Assembly (NCBI GenBank): GCA_028456385.1
Contig: JALNQF010000042.1
Span: 186,001 to 250,000 of the forward strand
Reading direction: 5' to 3'
DNA length: 64,000 nt
Origin: Ophiosphaerella korrae
Taxonomy: Eukaryota; Ascomycota; Dothideomycetes; Pleosporales; Phaeosphaeriaceae
Shown one piece after another: positions 19,642 to 30,568 of this stretch. Made by a program: the position numbers and the translations under genes. Each line of letters begins with the position of its first letter. The first letter of the stretch is position 1. Under the pieces are notes generated by a model that made no database searches, was not told where the DNA came from, and was given only the letters and a program-made list of their open reading frames with translations.

Positions 19642-20225
19642 TAGGAACAGTCATTTGCTGCTGACGATCAAAATCGCTAATCGAATAGGTATAGGTGTTG
19701 CGTTGAGGGGTTGCAAAGGCAACCCTACGCGATCGTCACTAGGCGTCAGGGCAAGCCCATCCGAGGCGGCACTGCTCAAAACCGGTTACCTCCACATGCG
19801 TCATCCACATCAACATGGAAACGTGGAACTCGTGCAAGGGCGTTCCATGCGTGTTGGAAAGCCGTTGGTCGGATCGGTATCATGAGCCACAAGAGGGTAC
19901 GATCGATGAATTAGCCCAATACGTCACTTGTCTGTGGCCAGGCCTAGAACTATACATGTTTTTCCTATATCTTTCAATTCACCTCCCGCCCTACGCTTCT
20001 ACACAAGCGCAAGTCTGTTCTACCATAAACGTGCCTGCCTCTACCTTTTTCTTTATATTCTAATAAGTTGAACAACTTTCAACACGGCGCCGCCAATCCC
20101 AACACGTCGTGCCCTTGCGGGTATATAGCTATTGTGTCTGCCCTCTCAGCAATCGAGAGACAACAAAAAAAAAAAAAAAAAAAAACAAGGCTCAGAGTGG
20201 CGGAAGTGAACTTCCCGTAGAAGAT

Positions 20226-22183
20226 ATGTCCGGCGAACTGCAGACAATACCTGCGCGCCATGGCGTTGCAACGTTTGTGCCGAGAGGTAGAACGATCAAG
20301 GTCATCAATACATATGGGAAACAAGTCGTCAGTATGTGGGCTTTCAGCCTAGGCCCACCGCCTGAGAAGGGTGATGGCGGAGAAGTCGAGGGAGAAGGAC
20401 TAGATCAAGGGAAGATCCAAGAAGAAGAAGAAGCTGAGCAGTTGAAGAACGCCGTTGAAGGGAAAGGCGAAGAGGCTGCCAAACCAGCTGAGCAGAGTAA
20501 ATCCACCGAGAACGAGGCAGGATGTGGTATGGATGAAATAGAGCCAGATATGGAGAAGGAAACCGAGAACACAAAGCAAGACGATGACATGCCTGAACAA
20601 GCACCCGACACTCCAAAGATGGAAAAGTTCACCGAGTCGACAGCACCTTCTTCCCCTAGGCGACCTTCGAGGCGTACATGGGGGTCTTATCTACCCTCAA
20701 TCCCATACCGCAAGAAGAACGCTTCGACGCAACCTGAAGACGAGAAGAAGAACGCGTCGACGCAATCTGAGGATGAAAAGAAGCCCAGCACTGAAGAGGA
20801 GAAGACACAAAACGAGGCCAACACCCAGAAATGGTCTTCATACCTCCCTACTGGCAAGGCCTTCTCCAGCTATGTCCCTAACGTGCAACTGCCCGACTCG
20901 CAGACGGCTGTTAGTGCGTTCAAGTCAAGCCACTACCGCGACCCGAACAAGAGCTACGCAGAACAGCTGTATGATTTCTCAAAGACGCCAGTTGGGGCCG
21001 GAACAATCGCCGGTAAGAAGCCCCCAGATAACATTTCTTTCCATGTGTCCGTTGGTCACAAGTGGATGGAAACATGGCTCGACGACTGATATCTTTTGCT
21101 ACAGCTGCAACGGGTTCTGGGTATGCCTCCTCTGTATATGCTGCATACTCAGCATACGCCTCTACACACCCGTCTTCCTCCTCTCAGCCTCCCATGGAGT
21201 ATCTGTCGCTCCCGCACACGCGCGCCGTTTCATACAAGCTCGTTCCAGATGTAGATGACGGCCTCTTGACCAATCTGCGCAACCCCATCATCACGCTAAT
21301 CGAAGATACCTCCCCGGGCGCTCATGATACGCTGACTGCGGCGTGCGATGCCAATCTGTACGCGGCGCTTGGGATCGACAAGCCTGAGGAGCATGGCAGC
21401 TGTGCAGAGAACTTGGTGCTTGCCTTGAAGGAATTGAATGAGAGTGCAGGCTTAAAGGGAACAAAGTCCATTGGAGCAGACATCACAGTCAACATTGCAC
21501 CTACACCTCTCCATCTATTCATGAATGCTCCTCTCAGACTGAGCAGCACCAAGACCACCCAAAGCGATGGTGTAGGCGCCAAGGGCGCAGTTCTCAAAAT
21601 CGAAGAGCCAAAGGGTAAGAAACGAAGCTTTGTACGCTTCAGAGCCGATCGCGATGTCGTCGTCGTTTTCAGCGCATGTCCCATGGAGATTGGGAAACAG
21701 AACGGCGGACGATGCATGGCAGCCAACTTTATGGTTGAGAACGTGCAAGAAGGCGAAAATCTAGCAGCCTCAGTCGCATCATTGAAGAACAAGAAGCCTT
21801 CTTCTTCTCCTAGAAAGCTCAGTGGCGGGACCAAGAGGACCAGGCCCAAGATAGATGTCCCGAAAGAAAAACCCGAAGCAAAGAACAACAACAACAACAA
21901 CGTTCCCAACGCCCAAACCACCAAAGACCCAAAGCCCACGCAGCAACCCTTGAGCCCTCGATCCCCGTCCAGGAAGGGTCCATCCACCCCCAGAAAACAG
22001 CTGAGATCACCTTCCTTCAAGCACGACGCCGCCCCGACGGAAACAAAACAGCACCCAGACGCCGCCACCCAACCGCCCAAACCCAAAGCCCCCAAATCAG
22101 ACGACTCCAAACCCAAGAAAAAACCTAAAAAAATCCAAGTCCGCAGCAACGGCGCCACACCAGTAGCTCCTACACCCACGTAA
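20226..22183 (+). CDS. DUF1989 (urea carboxylase-associated) family protein with long disordered insert
   Basis: Two exons, 20226-21012 and 21105-22183 (GTAAGA donor, TACAG acceptor), give 621 residues. The family core is split. An N-terminal strand set (TIPARHGVATFVPRGRTIKVINTYGKQVVSMWAF) is followed by about 200 residues rich in Glu, Lys, Ser and Pro. The core then resumes with YLSLPHTRAVSYKLVPDVDDGLL, ITLIEDTSPGAHDTL, HGSCAENL and CPMEIGKQNGGRC. A basic, Pro-rich tail of about 130 residues ends the protein. Stand-alone DUF1989 proteins are near 200 residues and sit beside urea amidolyase genes, though no such gene is here. The exact reaction is unknown. Confidence 0.85.
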
Positions 22184-22748
22184 ATGCAAGTGCAAATGCA
22201 AGTGCAAGTGCAAATGCATATCACCCCCCCTAGAAATTGCTTCCGACAAATATTACGCTAGAGTGCGACTTTTGCCTGTTGTGTTTTCGTTGTTGTCCCG
22301 CGTCCCTAAGTTATAGGCTATTTTATCTGAGGATATTGTCTTTTCTTGGCTCGGTGTGTTTACCGGGTATGCTGCCGTGCATACCCGGGGCCATACAATT
22401 TTTGCAATTTTTGCAACTTTTTTTTTTTTTTTTTTTTTATATATATATATAACGTTGGAAAATGAGGTGGGGGGCAGGGGTGTATGTAATGAGTTAGGGT
22501 GCTTGGACAGGATGTTTGGTGTATGGTATTGTTCGTTGAGGGAGGGGAGGGATGAACGTAATTTGCTAGTTTTGAGTTTTGCATTGGTTTGAAGAGTGTT
22601 CATGTGTGGGTATCGATAACGAAACAATAAATTGATTTGAAATTCCTACAGCGAAACGAAGGTGCGTAGTCTACAATCCAGATCGCGTCAACGACTTTTC
22701 CTTCCAGCCTACCTATACCACAGGCCATCCATCTCTTTCCCCTATCCT
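22184..22748. other. Convergent 3' region with simple repeats
   Basis: A short ATGCAA/GTGCAA hexamer array lies at 22184-22219 just past the stop codon. No gene is seen before the convergent gene ends at 22749. Confidence 0.6.
22418..22452. repeat. Poly-T run followed by AT repeat
   Basis: 21 T at 22418-22438 followed by about seven AT units. Confidence 0.9.
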
Positions 22749-25167
22749 TTAACGTACAATCTGTGCTTCGTTACATCCTGGCACACAAGTATATGTTGGA
22801 CACGTCTGAATCACTGTCCTCGTTGCCGAAACTGTACATTTGCTGGGCGGCAAAATCGTCTGAATCGTCACAATCGTCTTCTCAATCTGCCTCATCTTCT
22901 GCATGCGAGGAACAGGCCTGTTGAGATCACACGGTGTCGCATGTGGTGGACACTTGGGTGGGATACAATTGGTGGGTTTCAGTGTCGTAAGGGCGCCGCA
23001 GCTAGTTGGCTTAGGCGGTGGAGTCGGGGGAGTGGGCTTTGGGGGTAGAGGTGTGGGCACATAATCGCGTTTGCCCCAGATGACTGTGGCAGAGTAGACT
23101 GGCGCCGTGTTTGAGACGTTGGCCGTGGGGAGGACAGTGGCGACAGGAAGGCCTAGACCAATGCTATCTTGCCGCTTACCCCAGATGACAGTGTTCGAGG
23201 GCGGGTTGATGCCAACGCTATTTGTCGGTGTGGGCTGTGGGCCTTCAGGGAAGTCTGGATCTTCTTCTTGACGTTTACCCCAGATAACAGTGTTGGTAGG
23301 AGGCCTGATGCCAATGCTGTTTGGTTGAGTTGGCACTGGGAAAGGAGGGATTTCAATCAGGCCCTCCGGGTCTTCTGGGTCCTCAGGAAATTCATCATCT
23401 GGGAGGTCGGTTGGCTCGGCATCGGCCTGGCGTTTTCCCCAGATCACCGTGTTGGTAGGAGGTCTGATGCCAATACTATTCGGCTGCGTAGGCATCGGGA
23501 AAGGAGGAATATCAGTCGGCTCCTCGGGGAAATCTGGGTCTTCGTCGTCTTGACGCTTTCCCCAAATGACGGTTGCTACTGGCGGCGAGAGACCAATCTC
23601 ATTTGGTTGAGTGGGCCATGGGAATGGTGGAAGGGCTGAAGTGGGTTTGTATTCACCGCCTCGTTTTCCCCAGCTGATGCTTGGTTGAATTGGTCCAATG
23701 CCAATGTTGTCACTGGGTTTGGGTTGTTCTATAGGTGGCTCTTCAGCCTCTGGATTCCCATCATCGGGAGTAGGTGCAGGTGTGGGCGTGGGCTTGCTTG
23801 TCCTGGATGACTTCACTTTCTTCGAGCTTGACTTTGGCTTGGGCGTAGGCTTGTGGTAAGTTGGGACATCTCTCTTTCCCCAACTGATGCTAACATGAAT
23901 TGGGCCAATGCCAACATTATCACTTGGCTGTGGCTCTGGTTGCGCTGTTGATTCAGGTAGTTCCGGTGTTGGTTCCGGTGTTGGTTCCGCTGATGGGTCA
24001 TCATCATCATCATCATTCGGGCTAGGGTAAGGCGCAAGAGTAGGTGTGGGCTTCGGGGTTTTGGTCGGCCTACCCTTCTTAGAGCTCGACTTTGGCTTAG
24101 GAGTGGCCTTGCAGCAAGGGGGCATATCTCGCTTTCCCCAACTGACGCTTGGGCGGATTGGTCCGATGCCGATGTTGTCACTAGGTTTAGGCTGTTCTAC
24201 TGGAGGCTCTTCTCCCGGGGGCTCTCCATCATCTGGGATCGGCGAAGGTGTGGGGGTGGATGGAGGCTTTGGAGTGCTTGTTGGCTTCTTCTTTGCTGAG
24301 CTTGATTTGGGCTTTGTGGTTGGCTTTGGTGGTGGGGCCTCTCGCTTCCCATTAGCAACATTCCAAGTAACGCTTGCCGTTGGCTTTCCGATACTGATTT
24401 GATTACTCTCTGCCGGCGGCGTTGGCTTGGGGGTAGAAGTTGCTTGCGGAACTGATGACTTTGACCTTGATTTTGGAGGCCATGAGAGGTGCGGAGGAAA
24501 TCCGGGAAGCCCAGGCTTTTTGGAGGGCTTGACAGCTGGAGCACTTGCAGACGGTTTCACCGGCGCAGGTTCGGGAGTTTGGGGACCATCCCAGCTGACC
24601 CATCCAGAGGGCGATCCGAGACTAATTTGATTAGATGGCTTGCTTGGAGCTGGGTAGGTGGGATCCTCAGGTGCTGGCGTTGGGGCGGGCTTGCCGGTAT
24701 CCCAGCTAACCCATCCAGAGGGCGTACCGAGACTGAATTGGTCAATCGGCGTGCCTGGAGCTGGAACAACTGAATTCTCGGGGGCTTTGGTAGGATTTGG
24801 GTTGCCAGTATCCCAACTGATCCAGTACGACGGTGTACCGAGGCTTATCTGGTTACTCGGTTTGGGATCAACAGGCGGTAACGTGGGCTTTTCAGGGGCC
24901 TGGCTAGGCACTTGACCATCCCAAGAAACACTATAACTCGGAAGTCCAGGGCCTTTAGACTCATCAGGAGTGGGTTTTGGATCACCAGAATTCCAAGAAA
25001 CGCTCTGCTGGGGAGGGATGATTCCTATCTGACGATCATGGAGTTCTGCAGGGAGTGCACTGATGCTATGGGAGTGTTAGGGTATCTTTGCTATATCAAA
25101 GGTAAGGAGTGGCATACCTTGCCGTAAAGCTAAGCAGAGCCAGCACGGTGTGCCGAGTAGGTGCCAT
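22749..25167 (-). CDS. Secreted repeat protein with Kex2-type Gly-Lys-Arg sites, candidate peptide precursor
   Basis: Two exons: 25167-25118 and 25065-22749 (donor GTATGC, acceptor CATAG), 788 residues. Exon 1 codes a signal peptide (MAPTRHTVLALLSFTASISA). About 15 degenerate repeats follow. The first ones end in WDTG or WDG (ISLGTPSGWVSWDTG). From residue 258 on, nine sites read GKR, eight of them WGKR, with R at 329, 415, 485, 521, 562, 615, 648 and 683. The late-repeat consensus is NxIGIxPPxxxVxWGKR. Spacers are Pro-rich and either basic or strongly acidic. A tail with eight Cys (residues 706-781) ends the protein. This matches the plan of Kex2-processed repeat proteins, whose KR sites are cut in the Golgi to free small peptides. 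No UstY-like gene lies nearby. A cell-wall protein is the alternative. Confidence 0.8.
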
Positions 25168-26200
25168 TGTTCGGACTTACTGGTCCACGAGGAACTAGTG
25201 TCAAGGAGAAACGCTCAACGGTACCGTAGATCTTTGTGACATGCTCTCATGTTATAGATGTTCCCCGGATCGCCATCCCTCGTTGACTAGACTCTACTAC
25301 TAGTGGGTATACTATGCACAGATGAATGATACGAGAGTGGATACCATTGCTCGTACTGCAGTATCGACTGTGCACACGATATACTCCAGATCTTGCTTCA
25401 GAAAGCCCAAGCAGGCCGTGTCCCGGGCTCTAGGTCGACTCAGGAAGCTTGCAAGCAATTAACTCTGATAGACCTCGGGTGCAACCGTGGCATGACCTGG
25501 GATCAGACTATTATTAGAACTCAAGAATAAACTTCAAATCTCCAGGAATGTTGATTTGGCTAGAGCTGTGAAATAGTCGGCATAATTAAAGTACTCGTTG
25601 TTTGGATATATTGCTGGTAAATTGGAGGTGATCGTGCAAGGATTCGGCAGCAACCGAACGTGATTCCTACCCGATAAAAAAGTCAAGCCACCCCTGTGAT
25701 TTTGACTAGGATCGAGACGACCCAGCCCCAGACTTTTGAACTTTGTGCTTTTTTATCGTATCTCCCCACCCTTAGGGGGCTTCCATTGTCTTGGTCTAGA
25801 AGCGGATATATTCGCACCTCTCGTACCTCCTTACTTAGGATAGATCGATCCTCAACGCTTCTGCTTAAAGCAAGTTCGTAAAGCATTGAAAGCCGTACAG
25901 CATGTGCGCTTCCGAGATGCTATGTAGCGTTCATGTACCTTAATATGGCGTATCCTTCGAGCATGTCTGTTAGTGCGCCCACGTTTCCTTGGTATTCGTG
26001 CGAAAAGCGTTCGATAGCGCCAGACTTCCGAAAGAGTCGTGCGTTCACACAAAACCTGTTGTTAGACCTTACGGCGGGGCAACGGAGACGAAACAAGACC
26101 ATGCCTCTAACTATGGCCACGGCACTCTCGTTTCCTTTCCGAACAGCCCGAGATGATCAAGTGGCGTTTATATTTTCCATCGCCAGGTAATCTTTCAGGC
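25168..26200. other. Intergenic, no gene seen
   Basis: Small open frames on both strands overlap one another and lack domains. It covers the promoter of the repeat-protein gene and the 3' flank of the t6A enzyme gene. Confidence 0.5.
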
Positions 26201-27714
26201 CTAACCGTCTACTATGGGGTGTAGCAACTGGTCGAAAGGCCATTTCCGTATGGCACGGATACTGACTGGATCGGTGTAGCCGGCCTCAAACATCTCCAAG
26301 CCGGTCCAGGCAATCATGGCAGCATTGTCTGTGCAGTAGTTAGGGGGAGGGAAATATAGCTTCATATCATGATAGCCCCGAGCACATAGTGTACTGGCAA
26401 GTATGTATCTCAATAAAGAGTTGGCGGCTACACCCCCAGCTAACACAATCGATCGTGGTGATGAGTCTTGAGATATTGACTGCAATGAAAGAACGACTCG
26501 ATACGCAATATGCTCAAAGGCCGCACGCATAAGCTCTCGGGCAATGCCCTCTTTTTCTTCTAGGCTGATCTCATCGGCCACACGCTCTACCTTGGTGCGC
26601 TTTTTAGTAGATGGGTCTGTATGGTACCGAATGATGCGCTCAGCTGCTGTTAATAGGCCGGAGAAACTGAGCTCTATGTTATTGATTTTGATACCACCTT
26701 GAGCTTTAGTCAGAGGCTGATCAAAACTCCAACCCCACTTGGTTATATTTCTTTTAATAGCTTCTTCATGATTTGAAGGCACTTTGTACCAGGCATGGCC
26801 GCAGCTAGAAGTCTCTAAATATTGTTTCGCAGAACAGCCGGCGCTGCCGGACAATGCGTTGGGCTGACGCGGGGCGAACAAGTGGGTAAGGTTCTGAGAC
26901 CCCTCTGCAGACGTGCCTTCATGCCCACTGCGTGTGAGAGCAAACTTCTCAAGTAGCGCCCCATACATTGTGCTTTTTGTAGTCCGTAAAAGATCAGCTG
27001 GCAGCAACATGCGCGCAACTTTGTCTAGACATTCCCCGACAGCGATATCATTGGTAGCACCCAGCAAACGATGATGTACTAGGGAAGACGATTGTATGAG
27101 CAAGGTGTGGCCGCCGGAAGCAAGTACAGAGAGGAAGGGGAAATGGGGCTCCAATGACGATTCAGAGGAGGCATCAAGGGCACTCACAAGCCGAGGGGTG
27201 AGAGCATGGGCTTGCATATGATGGACACCCACGAGGGGTGTCTACACGAGTATTTAGCGGATTTTGTAAAAGAAGTTTGGATATGCAATACCTGCCATGC
27301 CACGGCGAGGCCTTTTGCAAGGTCAAGGCCTGTGGATAGATTAGATCGCATACCGGGCCCTCTGGTGACAGAGATGAAGTCTGGAAATTGCTTGACAGCG
27401 TGACTGTTCTCTTTTGGTGGAAGATGGCCAATGGCTTCTCTCACGAGACGTGCAAGATTTTCCTGATGAGACTGGAGAGAGACAAGAGGGTGCACTCCTT
27501 TGTATTTGGCGTTGTTGGAAGTGACCTTCTTATGGAAATAAATTTGCGCCATGGGGTGGCCGTGTTTGGCAGTCTTTTCTACAATTGCGACCGAGGTATC
27601 GTCGCATGATGTCTCGATGGCGAGCGTCATCAGACGACGGCGCGCGAGCCATTGCGGCCGAGCGCGTGCTCTGCAGGGCATGCGTGTGTCTCTGGGGAGG
27701 AGACGGGGCCACAT
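26201..27714 (-). CDS. Mitochondrial tRNA N6-threonylcarbamoyladenosine transferase (Qri7/OSGEPL1 type)
   Basis: Two exons, 27714-27292 and 27241-26201 (donor GTATTG, acceptor TGTAG), 487 residues. The Arg-rich start (MWPRLLPRDTRMPCRARARPQWL) is a mitochondrial targeting peptide. The Kae1/TsaD core begins MTLAIETSCDDTSVAIV. It contains the HxxxH metal-binding motif in GVHHMQAHAL, the FLSVLASGGHTLL loop and IVLAGGVAANSLLRYI of the ASKHA ATPase fold. The family transfers threonylcarbamoyl to A37 of ANN-decoding tRNAs, and the mitochondrial form works without the KEOPS complex. Its start faces that of the lipase gene across 232 bases, so they probably share a two-way promoter. Confidence 0.93.
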
Positions 27715-27946
27715 AGCCCCCAATCACGGTGTTGGTGAGTGGGCGAGGTTTGACGTGACCTGGTGTGGCGTGAAGGGAGAGGAAAGGGACCAGCCGTGCC
27801 CGTCTCGTCTCGTCCAGTGACGTAGCGCGAACCGCACGAGATGGCGCGCTGCACCGCTCACATGCACGCCGGAGCCTCAGCGTTCCACACCATTGATAGC
27901 CGCACCTTTTGGCCATGCAACCGCCTGCCCGCCAGAGTCTTCTGCG
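27715..27946. promoter_or_regulatory. Bidirectional promoter, t6A enzyme / patatin-like lipase
   Basis: Only 232 bases separate the divergent start codons. An ATG at 27915 opens a 15-codon frame that ends at 27959, overlapping the lipase start at 27947 in another frame. Confidence 0.5.
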
Positions 27947-30568
27947 ATGGCTGACGTGAAGAAAGACAGCGACGGCCCTGATCCCCACTCTGCAGAGGCT
28001 TTCGACTTCACCCTCCTTCCCGACTACGATAACGATTTCGTCCACGAGCCCGACTTCGAGGAATTCGCCAAAGCACTAGCTGCCCCTATCCCCGAGCTGT
28101 CGCCCTCATCCGAAGACCTTCTCTCCCCACCGCCTGAACCGCGCAAGTTCTTCTCCGCCCTCAACGACTGGCGCCCCGTCCACCAGCGTGTCCGACGGCG
28201 CAAGAAGGGCAAGGCGCCGCCTCGGCGCGGCAAGGACGAAACACGCGAGGGCTTTGTCTATGTGCTGCTAAAGTGGCCGCTGTTGATTGTCGTCTTGGGC
28301 TGGCTGCTGTTCCTCAGCATAGCCTACGTCTTCACCCGATTGTACATCTACCTCTATGAGCATATGGTCACATGGCGGGGCACGCGACAGCGCCTGCGGC
28401 GCCGGCTGCAGAACGCATCCTCGTATGAGGACTGGATAAAGGGTGCGACGGAGCTGGACGCGCATCTTGGCAACGACGTATGGAAGAAGAAGCCCGAGTA
28501 CGCTTACTACGACTCGAGAACAATACAGCGAGTACACGAGCAATTGGTCAAGCTACGACACCAAGCCGAAGCTGAAGAAAAGGAGAGGAAATCAAATGGC
28601 CAGCCGCGGGCCGTCGAGGACCTGCGTGCGCTGCTCGAGGCCTGTGTAAAGAATAATTTCTGTGGATTCGAGAATCCGAGGTTGTACAGTGAGACGTACT
28701 ACGGAACCAAGGACGTCCTGCAGAGCTTCGTCCAAGAGGCTGAGGCTTCGCTGTCCTTCCTCCTGCGTACTGCCCAGCTTGACCCAGAGAACAAGCGCGC
28801 ACTATTCAAGCACCTTGGTAGCAACTTTGGCCGTACTGCTCTTTGCTTATCCGGTGGGGCAACTTTTGCCTATTACCATCTCGGTGTCGCAAAAGCCCTC
28901 TTGGATGCCGGCCTTCTGCCAGAAGTCATCACAGGAACATCTGGTGGAGCGTTAGTGGCTGCCCTGCTGTGCTCCAGAACAGATGACGAGCTCAAGAAGT
29001 TACTCGTACCTGCGCTAGCCAGACGGATTACTGCATGCTCTGATGATATTTTGACATGGATGAAGCGGTGGTATACTACAGGCGCTCGGTTTGATAGCGT
29101 TGACTGGGCGAGGAAATGTGCCTGGATGACAAGAGGAAGCATGACCTTCAAAGAAGCATACCAGCGAACTGGACGGATCCTCAACGTATCATGCGTACCT
29201 TCCGACCCGCACTCGCCTACCATTCTCGCCAACTATATCACGGCCCCTGACTGCGTTGTTTGGTCAGCAGTGCTAGCCTCAGCCGCAGTACCTGGCATAC
29301 TCAACCCGGTCGTGCTTATGAAAAAGAATAAGGACGGGTCGTTATCGCCCTATTCATTTGGCCACAAGTGGAAAGATGGCAGTCTGAGAACCGACATCCC
29401 TCTTAAAGCACTCAATCTGCATTTCAATGTTCGCTTTTCCATTGTCAGTCAGGTTAATCCGCATATCAACATTTTCTTCTTCTCACCTCGCGGATCCGTA
29501 GGTCGGCCAGTCACTCATCGAAGAGGACGTGGCTGGAGAGGCGGTTTCATTGGGTCTGCGATTGAACAGTATCTCAAGCTCGATCTTAACAAATGGCTAA
29601 AGGTTCTCCGTCATTTAGAGCTGTTGCCACGTCCGATGGGCCAAGATTGGAGTGAGATCTGGCTGCAGCGTTTCAGTGGTACCATCACAATTTGGCCAAA
29701 GTCGATCGCCTCTGACTTTATCTATATTCTTTCCGATCCCACCCCCCAACGTCTGGCACGCATGATTCACGTCGGTCAGCAGTCAACTTTCCCAAAGCTA
29801 AATTTCATCGCCAATCGTGCCAAGCTGGAGCACTTGATCCAACAAGGGAGGCGGCAATACCGACCTCGTGGCATGCGTGACGGCGACTTGGTCAACGCAC
29901 TTTCTGAAGACGACCTACAGGGTCTGCTCAAACGAACAAAAAGCAACAACTCACGCGAGGAAGCAGCGTATCCGCTATCGGGCTCTGAATCATCCTCGTC
30001 AGCGATCATGTCTCGTCCCGGCTCACCAGTCACTCTACCGCTGGGCTTTACATTTGTGCGAAAGAGCAAAAAAGCGCTAGCCGAGCTCGACACCAGTACT
30101 TTGAAAAATCCCTCCGACATTCCAGACAGCCCCTCTTTATCCCAGCGCCTCAGCGGCTGGTGGTCCTCCAAGTCCCCTCGACCCTCACAACAACCAACAC
30201 CACAAGGTCCGTCCCGCTCACGCTCACCATATACCCATGATCGCCCCAACTCAATGTTCGAACTGCGCCCTCCAAAAGAAGTCAAAGTCCTACAACAAAT
30301 GAGTCGCAACGAGCGCCCGCAGTTCAGCAACATCGATTTCTTAGAAGAAATTCGACGGCGCAGCAGTGTGTTTGCTGACGATGACGAGGGTGGCTTTGAG
30401 CGGCGGACACAGCGGCATGATGATGGCGCGTTTGGCGATGTTGACGCTGGTGCGGAAGATGTTAGGAATTTTGAAGACGTGGGTGACTTCGGGGATGACG
30501 AGGGGGAAGAAGAAGAAGAGGTGCAGAATGTTGGGCTGGGGGTTGGGGTTGAAAAAAAGACATTCTAG
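27947..30568 (+). CDS. Patatin-like phospholipase / triacylglycerol lipase (Tgl3/4/5 group)
   Basis: Single exon of 873 residues from the first in-frame ATG. The earlier part of the open frame has no ATG. A hydrophobic hairpin (FVYVLLKWPLLIVVLGWLLF) lies near residues 103-137. Then comes the region typical of DUF3336 (NFCGFENPRLYSETYYGTKD). The patatin domain has the oxyanion loop LSGGATFAYYHLGV, the nucleophile Ser332 in GTSGG, and Asp478 in KDGS, forming the Ser-Asp dyad. The C-terminal third is Ser/Pro-rich and ends acidic. Yeast relatives are lipid-droplet triacylglycerol lipases with acyltransferase side activity. Location at lipid droplets or ER is inferred from the hairpin. Confidence 0.93.
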   Translation: MADVKKDSDGPDPHSAEAFDFTLLPDYDNDFVHEPDFEEFAKALAAPIPELSPSSEDLLSPPPEPRKFFSALNDWRPVHQRVRRRKKGKAPPRRGKDETREGFVYVLLKWPLLIVVLGWLLFLSIAYVFTRLYIYLYEHMVTWRGTRQRLRRRLQNASSYEDWIKGATELDAHLGNDVWKKKPEYAYYDSRTIQRVHEQLVKLRHQAEAEEKERKSNGQPRAVEDLRALLEACVKNNFCGFENPRLYSETYYGTKDVLQSFVQEAEASLSFLLRTAQLDPENKRALFKHLGSNFGRTALCLSGGATFAYYHLGVAKALLDAGLLPEVITGTSGGALVAALLCSRTDDELKKLLVPALARRITACSDDILTWMKRWYTTGARFDSVDWARKCAWMTRGSMTFKEAYQRTGRILNVSCVPSDPHSPTILANYITAPDCVVWSAVLASAAVPGILNPVVLMKKNKDGSLSPYSFGHKWKDGSLRTDIPLKALNLHFNVRFSIVSQVNPHINIFFFSPRGSVGRPVTHRRGRGWRGGFIGSAIEQYLKLDLNKWLKVLRHLELLPRPMGQDWSEIWLQRFSGTITIWPKSIASDFIYILSDPTPQRLARMIHVGQQSTFPKLNFIANRAKLEHLIQQGRRQYRPRGMRDGDLVNALSEDDLQGLLKRTKSNNSREEAAYPLSGSESSSSAIMSRPGSPVTLPLGFTFVRKSKKALAELDTSTLKNPSDIPDSPSLSQRLSGWWSSKSPRPSQQPTPQGPSRSRSPYTHDRPNSMFELRPPKEVKVLQQMSRNERPQFSNIDFLEEIRRRSSVFADDDEGGFERRTQRHDDGAFGDVDAGAEDVRNFEDVGDFGDDEGEEEEEVQNVGLGVGVEKKTF

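Larger units (their letters stand above)
19143..20225. other. Intergenic with microsatellites
   Basis: No gene seen. It contains a CT repeat and two poly-A runs described separately. Confidence 0.6.

Noticed and set aside
21322..22224. 300-codon minus-strand frame
   Set aside because: Shadow of exon 2 of the DUF1989 gene. Hydrophobic runs come from complementing Lys/Asn/Pro codons.
22749..25167. Dikaritin-type RiPP gene cluster around the repeat precursor
   Set aside because: The neighbours are DUF1989, a t6A enzyme and a lipase. No UstY-like oxidase, methyltransferase or transporter is seen, so a cluster call is not justified.
25683..26190. Overlapping small frames on both strands between the repeat-protein and t6A genes
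   Set aside because: They overlap each other, have no domain and show no conserved start or splice pattern.
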